This document shows, one piece after another, positions 58,749 to 64,000 of a DNA stretch of 64,000 nucleotides. The DNA comes from Variovorax gossypii (GTDB lineage: Bacteria > Pseudomonadota > Gammaproteobacteria > Burkholderiales > Burkholderiaceae_C). The stretch covers positions 1-64,000 of the forward strand of contig NZ_RXOE01000006.1 of the NCBI RefSeq assembly GCF_003965815.1. The letters run 5' to 3'. The position numbers and the translations under genes are program-made. The notes below the pieces were generated by a model. It had not been told where the DNA came from. It did no database searches and saw only the letters and a program-made list of their open reading frames with translations. Within the stretch, counting starts at the first letter, position 1, and every line of letters begins with the position of its first letter.

Positions 58749-58808
58749 AATCATTCATGCGTCCTCGTTTACCCTAACAACTCGAACTATTCGTTCAATT
58801 TCACGGCA

Positions 58809-58818
58809 TCATGTATAC
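58809..58818 (+). promoter_or_regulatory. GntR/FCD operator candidate in front of the GntR gene
   Basis: TCATGTATAC on the plus strand, ending five bases before the regulator's start codon. The position suits autorepression. Confidence 0.55.
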
Positions 58819-58823
58819 CTGAC

Positions 58824-59546
58824 ATGGACACACTCTCCCAACAAGTCACAGAGACGCTGCGCACCTGGATCCTTCACGGCAGGCTCTCGCCGGGCATGCG
58901 CGTGGAGGAAGTGCCGATCGCCGAAAGCCTCAAGGTGTCGCGCACGCCGGTGCGCGCCGCGCTGGCCGCGCTGGCGATGGAAGGGCTGATCGACCATCAG
59001 CCGAAGAAGGGCTACCTGGTGCGCGCCTTCGCGCTCGAGGACATCCTCGCGGCCTACGAGGTGCGCTCGGTGCTGGAGGGCCTGGCCTGCCGGCGCTTCG
59101 CCTCGCTGGGCGTGGACGAGCCCACCGCCGCCCTGCTGCGCGAATGCCTGCGCGAGGGCGACGAAATACTTGCGAAGGGAAAGCTGCTGGTGGAAGACCT
59201 GGCGCCCTACCAGCAGATGAACGTGAAGCTGCACAACACGCTGATGCACGGCGCGCGCAACCCGTGGGTGGTGCGCTTCGGCGCGCAGGCACAGGCGGTG
59301 CCCTTCGCGTCGGACCGGATCATGCTGTGGAACGACCACGGCGTGATCCTGCGTTCGCACGACGACCACCACCGCATCGTGCAGGCCGTGATCTCAGGCG
59401 ACGCGGCCCGCGCCGAGCAGCTGATGCGCGAGCACGTGTACTACGCCGGCATCCTGCTGCGCGACAACTACCAGCGGCTGCTCGACGAGCGCAGCCGCGA
59501 CGGGCTGCCGCCCACGCTCATCACGAACGAGCCGCCGGCTTCCTGA
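58824..59546 (+). CDS. GntR-family regulator, FadR/FCD subfamily
   Basis: 240 residues. Winged helix at about 8-72 (LRTWILHGRLSPGMRVEEVPIAE, then LKVSRTPVRAALAALAMEGLI). A helical FCD domain follows (about 80-215), with the metal/ligand His and Asp positions typical of the family (HNTLMH and RSHDDHHRIVQA). It has no strong ribosome site and an operator close to the start. It is the likely repressor of the divergent SDR-LIV-flavoprotein operon. Its 3' end overlaps the thioesterase gene antisense by 26 bases. Confidence 0.9.
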   Translation: MDTLSQQVTETLRTWILHGRLSPGMRVEEVPIAESLKVSRTPVRAALAALAMEGLIDHQPKKGYLVRAFALEDILAAYEVRSVLEGLACRRFASLGVDEPTAALLRECLREGDEILAKGKLLVEDLAPYQQMNVKLHNTLMHGARNPWVVRFGAQAQAVPFASDRIMLWNDHGVILRSHDDHHRIVQAVISGDAARAEQLMREHVYYAGILLRDNYQRLLDERSRDGLPPTLITNEPPAS

Positions 59547-60420
59547 TGCGCAGCATGCCCTCCTGCGCGGCCGAGGCCACGAGCCGGCCGTCGCGCGAAT
59601 AGAGGCTGCCGCGGCACAGGCCGCGCGCGCCGCCCGCACTGGGCGAGTCGAGCACGTACAGCAGCCAGTCGTCCATGCGGAAATCGCGGTGGAACCACAT
59701 CGCGTGGTCGAGGCTCGCGGGGCGCACCTGGCCGCTCATGAAGCTCAGGCCGTGCGGCAGCATGGCGGCGCGCAGCAGGCCGTGGTCGGAGGCGTAGGCC
59801 AGCAGCGCGCGATGCACCATCGGGTCGTCGGGCAGCGGCGCGATGGCGCGCATCCAGATGGCGCTCTGCGCCGAGGTCGGGCGCACCTGCGGTGCGATCA
59901 GGTCTTCGGGGTCTACGCGGCGGTACTCGATGCCGTGCGGCTGGATCGCCTTGGTGCGCCAGGGCTCCGGCAGGCGGTCGCCGAGCGCGATGCGCTGGTC
60001 GAGTTCGCTGATGAGGCCGTCGGGGCCATCCACCTCGGGCATGTCGAACTGGTGCTCGACGCCCTCGTCCACGGTCTGGAACGAGGCGGACATTTCAAAA
60101 ATGATGCGCTCCTGCTGGCGCGCCACCACGTGGCGGGTGGTGAAGCTGCGGCCGTCGCGCACGCGGTCGACGCTGTACTCGATGGGCGCATGCTCGCCCG
60201 GCAGCAGGAAGTAGGCATGCATCGAATGCACCGGGCGCTCGGCGCCCACGGTGAGGCTCGCGGCCATCAGCGACTGGCCCAGCACCTGGCCGCCGAACAC
60301 GGCTGGCGTGCCGATGTCCTCGCTCTGGGCCCTGAAGCGGTCGCCGCCCAGAGGCTCGAGCTGCATGAGCGCGACGAGTTCGTTGACGAGGCGGGAGGCG
60401 GTGGCGGGATCGGTGGTCAT
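59521..60420 (-). CDS. tesB: Acyl-CoA thioesterase II
   Basis: 299 residues forming a double hotdog. FGGQVLGQSLMAA is the first-domain signature. In the second domain, SLDHAMWFH, DDWLLYVLDSPSAGGARGL and SAAQEGMLR match TesB, with the catalytic Asp and Gln in place. It hydrolyses medium- to long-chain acyl-CoA in the cytoplasm. The start at 60420 matches the family; a longer frame from 60468 exists. It converges on the GntR gene. Confidence 0.92.
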   Translation of the reverse strand: MTTDPATASRLVNELVALMQLEPLGGDRFRAQSEDIGTPAVFGGQVLGQSLMAASLTVGAERPVHSMHAYFLLPGEHAPIEYSVDRVRDGRSFTTRHVVARQQERIIFEMSASFQTVDEGVEHQFDMPEVDGPDGLISELDQRIALGDRLPEPWRTKAIQPHGIEYRRVDPEDLIAPQVRPTSAQSAIWMRAIAPLPDDPMVHRALLAYASDHGLLRAAMLPHGLSFMSGQVRPASLDHAMWFHRDFRMDDWLLYVLDSPSAGGARGLCRGSLYSRDGRLVASAAQEGMLRIRKPAARS

Positions 60421-60531
60421 CGGGGAAGGAGGCAAAACTGTCGAAAAGGCAACCCTCGACCATAGCAAAGCCCGCGCCCGCGGGCTGTCGCGGGCCGGTC
60501 AGCTGCCTCCCGCCGCTCTCCCGCTACTCGG

Positions 60532-61245
60532 CTACTTGTAGAAGCACACGCCCATGAGGCGGGCGCGGCAGCCGTAGTCCGTGCCGCCCTGCACCACGCG
60601 CACCGGCACGCCGGACAGCAGCAGCGAGCCGTCGTCCGCATACACCAGCGGCGAAGGCGCGGCCTTGCTGAAGGGGGCGCTGAGCGTTTCCTGCTCGACG
60701 TAGCCCAGGTACTGCCGCCGGGAGAAGTCGACCGTGTCGGCCGACTTCAGCGGCACCGCCGCATAGCGCTTGCCGTAGACGGTGCCGAAGTAGCGCAGCG
60801 ACGGCCCGGGCCGGTCGCCGTATTTCGCGTCGGTTTTGGCGAAGCCGGTCTGGATCAGGAAGGCCCGGTCTTCGGGCGTCAGGTCGGCGTCGAAAGCCAT
60901 CAGCACGTACTGGCCCTCGAAGCTCTGGTTGCGCGCCACCTTGAACTCGCCCAGCAGCGCGGGCGTGACCTTGGTGCGCCCTTCCCAGCGCAGCAGCGCC
61001 GCCACGGAGGGATCGCCGTCGAACACGTAGTGGTAGTTCTCGCCGGCGATGGCGACCTTGCGGCCGTCCTTGGCCGCGAAGAAGCTCAGCAGCCGGTCCT
61101 TGCCGTGCACCGGCTCGCCTTCGGGAGTACTGGCGCAGCCGGCCAGCGAGAGGCCGATGGCGGCGCAGGACAGCGCCAGGAGGGTGCGACGCGCGGGTGT
61201 CGACAGCGAAGGGAAGTGCACGTTTCGTCCGGGGTTCGAGTTCAT
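60532..61245 (-). CDS. Predicted lipoprotein of unknown function
   Basis: 237 residues. A signal sequence ends in the lipobox LSLAGC (Cys near residue 37), so it is lipid-anchored. No known domain is recognised. The mature part has a mixed alpha/beta pattern and two Cys near the C-terminus (YGCRARLMGVCFYK). The start at 61245 is ATG; TTG at 61248 lies just upstream. It follows the FAD oxidoreductase by 30 bases in the same direction, which may be only proximity. Confidence 0.7.
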   Translation of the reverse strand: MNSNPGRNVHFPSLSTPARRTLLALSCAAIGLSLAGCASTPEGEPVHGKDRLLSFFAAKDGRKVAIAGENYHYVFDGDPSVAALLRWEGRTKVTPALLGEFKVARNQSFEGQYVLMAFDADLTPEDRAFLIQTGFAKTDAKYGDRPGPSLRYFGTVYGKRYAAVPLKSADTVDFSRRQYLGYVEQETLSAPFSKAAPSPLVYADDGSLLLSGVPVRVVQGGTDYGCRARLMGVCFYK

Positions 61246-61275
61246 CAAGCCCCGGACTCTAGCGCGCCGCCGCGC

Positions 61276-62622
61276 TCAGCGGTCGAGGTCGACGCCGTCG
61301 GCGAGCAGCTTTTCCTGCAGCGCCGGAACGTCCACCTTCGCGAAGCTGCCGCCGCCCAGCGACGCCGCCGCCGTGCCCGCGGCCTGCCCCATGACGAAGC
61401 AGCCGCCGCTCGCGCGCGCGGCCGACTGGCCCTCGTGCGTCATCGACGCGCAGCGCCCGGCCACCAGCAGGTTGTCGAGCGCCTGCGGCACCAGCATGCG
61501 CCACGGCAGGTGGTTGTAGGCGTTGGCTTCGTCGCGCGGGAAGGCCCACTCGATGCGGCCGTCGGCGTGCATTTCCATGGGCCAGGCGTTCAGGCCGATG
61601 TTGTCGTCGAACTTCGCCGAGCCCAGGATGTCCTCGCGCCCGAGCGCGTACAGGCCCTGGATGCGCCGCGTCTCGCGGATGCCGACCTGCGGCGCGATCT
61701 CCACGATGGCCGACTGCGCGAAGCCCGGCACCTCGGCCTTCAGGAACCTGAAGTACTCCGTGATCTGGCGGCGGCCCTCGAGCTCGCCCTCGGTGAGCTC
61801 GCGCGCGTCGACGCCGTTCATCGCCCGGCCCTGCGAATTGCGGATCTGCGTGACGTTGGCGCGCCACTCGCGCGGGTCCTTGTTGGGCCGCAGGATCGCA
61901 CCCTCGCGCGGGAACTTGTAGACGCCCGGCTTCTGCTGCTCGGCGCGAGCCATGAAGTCGTTGATGGCCTTGAACTCTCCCACCGCCTCCAGCGCAGCCG
62001 GCGCGTCGACCTGGCCGATGCGGAACATGGTGGTCGGGAAGAGTCCGCTGCCGTGGCCGTCGCCCACCTCGAAGGGCACGCCCGCGAAGGCGGCCACGTC
62101 GGCATCGCCGCTGGCGTCGATGAAGGCGTTGGCGCGAATGGCCTGGCGGCCCGACTTGGTCTCGACCACCAGTGCTGCGATGCGCTTGCCGTCGAGCACG
62201 ACGGCGGCCGCAAGCGCGTGGAACAGCAGCTTCACGCCCGCTTCGCCGAGCAGCTGGTCGGCGGCGAGCTTGTAGGCCGAGGTGTCGTAGGAGCGCACGC
62301 AGATGCGCCCGCCCATGCCGTTCTGCGGCTGGTTCATGCCGTTGAGCGCGGCGATGCGGTCGATGAGTTCGTCGACCACGCCGCGCACCAGCTGCGTCAT
62401 CTCGCCTTTGCGCTTGCCGTACAGGCCCGCGAAATTGGTGACGCCGCCGGCCGTACCCATGCCGCCGAGAAAACCGTAGCGCTCCACCAGCAGCGTGTTG
62501 GCGCCATGGCGCGCGGCGCTCACCGCGGCCGCAATGCCGGCGGGGCCGCCGCCGACCACCACCACGTCGTACTCGCCGAACACCGGCAGCGTGCGCGCCG
62601 GTTCATGCAATGTGGAAGTCAT
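61276..62622 (-). CDS. FAD-dependent oxidoreductase (FAD_oxidored type)
   Basis: 448 residues. FAD motif VVVGGGPAGIAAAVSAARHGA near the N-terminus, VERYGFLGGMGTAGGVTNF as the second conserved segment, and FIDASGDADVAAFAG with VGIRETRRIQG further on. The end AARASGGCFVMGQAAGTAAA is typical of this family, whose members often act on sugar-like or ring compounds or have unknown substrates. It follows the Bug receptor and repeat copy D in the same direction. Confidence 0.8.
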   Translation of the reverse strand: MTSTLHEPARTLPVFGEYDVVVVGGGPAGIAAAVSAARHGANTLLVERYGFLGGMGTAGGVTNFAGLYGKRKGEMTQLVRGVVDELIDRIAALNGMNQPQNGMGGRICVRSYDTSAYKLAADQLLGEAGVKLLFHALAAAVVLDGKRIAALVVETKSGRQAIRANAFIDASGDADVAAFAGVPFEVGDGHGSGLFPTTMFRIGQVDAPAALEAVGEFKAINDFMARAEQQKPGVYKFPREGAILRPNKDPREWRANVTQIRNSQGRAMNGVDARELTEGELEGRRQITEYFRFLKAEVPGFAQSAIVEIAPQVGIRETRRIQGLYALGREDILGSAKFDDNIGLNAWPMEMHADGRIEWAFPRDEANAYNHLPWRMLVPQALDNLLVAGRCASMTHEGQSAARASGGCFVMGQAAGTAAASLGGGSFAKVDVPALQEKLLADGVDLDR

Positions 62623-62648
62623 TCAAATAGATCCATGGATGTCTGTTC

Positions 62649-62741
62649 GGGAAACACCACGGATCCGGCTTTGCCGGTCCGTCGGTGTTGCCCCCTGCAA
62701 GGGGGTTGGCGAAGCGACACGAAGTGCGCGAAGCCTGGGGG
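62649..62741 (-). repeat. 3'-end repeat element, copy D
   Basis: Minus-strand copy, 5 bases after the stop of the Bug receptor gene at 62747. Hairpin arms are AACACC-ACGG / CCGTGGTGTT: again both sides are changed compared with copy A. Orientation relative to the preceding gene is the same as in copies A-C. Confidence 0.85.
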
Positions 62742-62746
62742 TGTGC

Positions 62747-63724
62747 TCACTGCAACTTGATGCCGCGGGCGGAAATGATCTTGGTCATGATGGCGGCCTC
62801 CTCGTTCACGCGCGTACGCATGCCGTCCGGCGAGGTGCCCACGGCCTGCCAGCCCTGCTCGAAGAGCTTGCGGCGCACGTCGGGGTTCTTCATCACGGCT
62901 TCGAGTTCGCGGCTGATGCGCGCCTGCGCCACCTTCGACAGGTTGGCCGGGCCCAGCAGCGCCACCCACACCTCGAGGTTGAAGTCCTTCACGCCGGCGT
63001 CGGACAGCGGCGGGATCTCGGGCACCAGCGCGCTGCGGCCGCCCGTGAGGCCGATGGCCTTGAGCTTGCCGGCCTTGATCTGCGGCATGGCCACGCCCGG
63101 CGGGATCAGGCCCATCTGCACCTGGTCGCCCAGCATCGCGGTGATGACCTGCGGGTTGCCCTGGTAGGGCACGTGCTCGGGCTTGAAGCCGGGCACGCGG
63201 GTCTTGAGCAGTTCCATGCCCAGGTGGCCGACCGAGCCGATGCCCACCGAGCCGTAGTTCCACTTGTCGCCGGCCTTGCGGCCTTCGTCGAAGAAGGCGG
63301 TGCCCGAGGGCAGGTTGTTCTGCGCCACCAGCACCAGCGGGGCGGTCGCGATCAGCGAGAGATACGTGAAGTCCTTGACCGGGTCGTACGGCAGCTTGGG
63401 ATACAGCATCTTCGACGACGTGAGGTTGCCGTTGATGACGAGGCCCAGCGTGTGGTCGTCGTTGGCCTTGGCCACCTGGTCGGCCGCGATGTTGCCCGAG
63501 GCGCCGGCCTTGTTGTCGACCACGATCGGCTGGCCCAGCGCCTTCGACAGCGGCTCGGCGATGGTGCGAGCGGCGATGTCGGGCGTGGAGCCGCCGGGGA
63601 AGCCCACCAGCAGGCGGATGGGCTTGGTCGGCCAGGCGGCGTTCTGTGCGCTGGCGCTCAGGGGCAGCGCGGCAGCGGCGGCCAGGCCGCAGGCGATCAA
63701 AAGGGCTCTCTTGGTGGCGTGCAT
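62747..63724 (-). CDS. Bug/TctC-family periplasmic receptor
   Basis: 325 residues from the ATG at 63724; an ATG at 63751 is possible. The signal ends near SASAQ. WPTKPIRLLVGFPGGSTPDIAAR opens the mature protein, and GQPIVVDNKAGASGNIAA is the family signature, with PYDPVKDFTYLSLIA next. Bug receptors bind carboxylates or aromatic acids, and in this group most lack a linked transporter. No tctAB gene is seen here. Confidence 0.93.
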   Translation of the reverse strand: MHATKRALLIACGLAAAAALPLSASAQNAAWPTKPIRLLVGFPGGSTPDIAARTIAEPLSKALGQPIVVDNKAGASGNIAADQVAKANDDHTLGLVINGNLTSSKMLYPKLPYDPVKDFTYLSLIATAPLVLVAQNNLPSGTAFFDEGRKAGDKWNYGSVGIGSVGHLGMELLKTRVPGFKPEHVPYQGNPQVITAMLGDQVQMGLIPPGVAMPQIKAGKLKAIGLTGGRSALVPEIPPLSDAGVKDFNLEVWVALLGPANLSKVAQARISRELEAVMKNPDVRRKLFEQGWQAVGTSPDGMRTRVNEEAAIMTKIISARGIKLQ

Positions 63725-63809
63725 GAAGGGAAAGTGTGAAAAAGTTGTCAAAAACCTGAGAGGGCCAGCTTAACTGCCTGAGAAGACACCGGGCAAGCCG
63801 AGCCCTCCG

Positions 63810-64000
63810 CTATTCGAGGCTGATGTTGCCCCTGCGCACCAGCTCGCCGTACACCTTCGACTTGGCCTCGGCATTGCGCTCGATTTCCTCGGGCGACCAT
63901 GCGAGCGGCTCGAAGGCGAAGGTGTCGAAGCGGGCGCGGATCTCGGGATCGGCGATGACCTTGGCCACGTCGGCATTGATCTTCGCCTTGATGGCCGCCG
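63810..64000 (-). CDS. Bug/TctC-family receptor, C-terminal part cut by the window edge
   Basis: The last 63 residues are visible and end in RRGNISLE. IKAKINADVAKVIADPEIRARF and WSPEEIERNAEAK are typical of the C-terminus of Bug receptors. The reading frame continues beyond the window. It is a second receptor in tandem with the gene at 62747. Confidence 0.8.
   Translation of the reverse strand, partial: AAIKAKINADVAKVIADPEIRARFDTFAFEPLAWSPEEIERNAEAKSKVYGELVRRGNISLE

Overview
The window is GC-rich proteobacterial DNA with tightly packed genes, many 4-bp stop/start overlaps and long antisense shadow frames. The gene types point to Burkholderiales, most likely a Comamonadaceae such as Variovorax. 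These include orphan Bug/TctC-type solute receptors, an ESPR-type trimeric adhesin, a two-partner secretion locus, many catabolic ABC importers and an enol-lactonase beside a LysR regulator. Order and family are inferred from gene style only. I see no rRNA, tRNA, CRISPR array, insertion sequence or phage gene.

Layout. 1-2641: 5' part of a trimeric autotransporter adhesin (minus strand), then about 0.5 kb of AT-rich non-coding DNA and a broken PLP-enzyme gene. 3430-9212: a seven-gene minus-strand catabolic operon (GAF protein, VOC protein, alpha/beta hydrolase, TauABC-type importer, FAD monooxygenase), with a divergent LysR gene at 9281. 10265-12886: a helix-turn-helix protein, a LysR regulator and a PcaD-like enol-lactonase. 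12973-19106: housekeeping and solitary genes (ssb, CLC channel, uvrA, EamA exporter). 19116-28813: a divergent sugar or polyol regulon with GntR regulator, GlpD-like dehydrogenase and FGGY kinase leftward, and CUT2 ABC importer, aldo/keto reductase and class I aldolase rightward. Two identical TGTCATAACA boxes lie between the two arms.

29039-34257: a 1568-residue secreted mosaic protein with two haem-binding sites, then a stand-alone copy of the ATP synthase c subunit. 34522-39228: a five-gene LIV-type ABC importer. 39248-42193: a methyltransferase, a Bcr/CflA-type exporter and a divergent AraC regulator. 42190-48293: a minus-strand two-partner secretion operon (TpsB, TpsA, FecR-like protein, small proline-rich secreted protein). 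48464-58677: minus-strand catabolic genes (SDR, GST, ketosteroid-dehydrogenase-like flavoprotein, SDRs, LIV importer), with a divergent FCD-type GntR gene at 58824. 59521-64000: acyl-CoA thioesterase, a lipoprotein, an FAD oxidoreductase and two Bug receptors.

The least expected features are three. First, a family of about 90-bp elements occurs in four copies, each directly after a stop codon and in the same orientation as the gene before it, with compensatory changes in the terminal hairpin. Second, the orphan c subunit lies between two of those copies. Third, the kinase/GlpD-like/aldolase regulon has no obvious match to a pathway I know.
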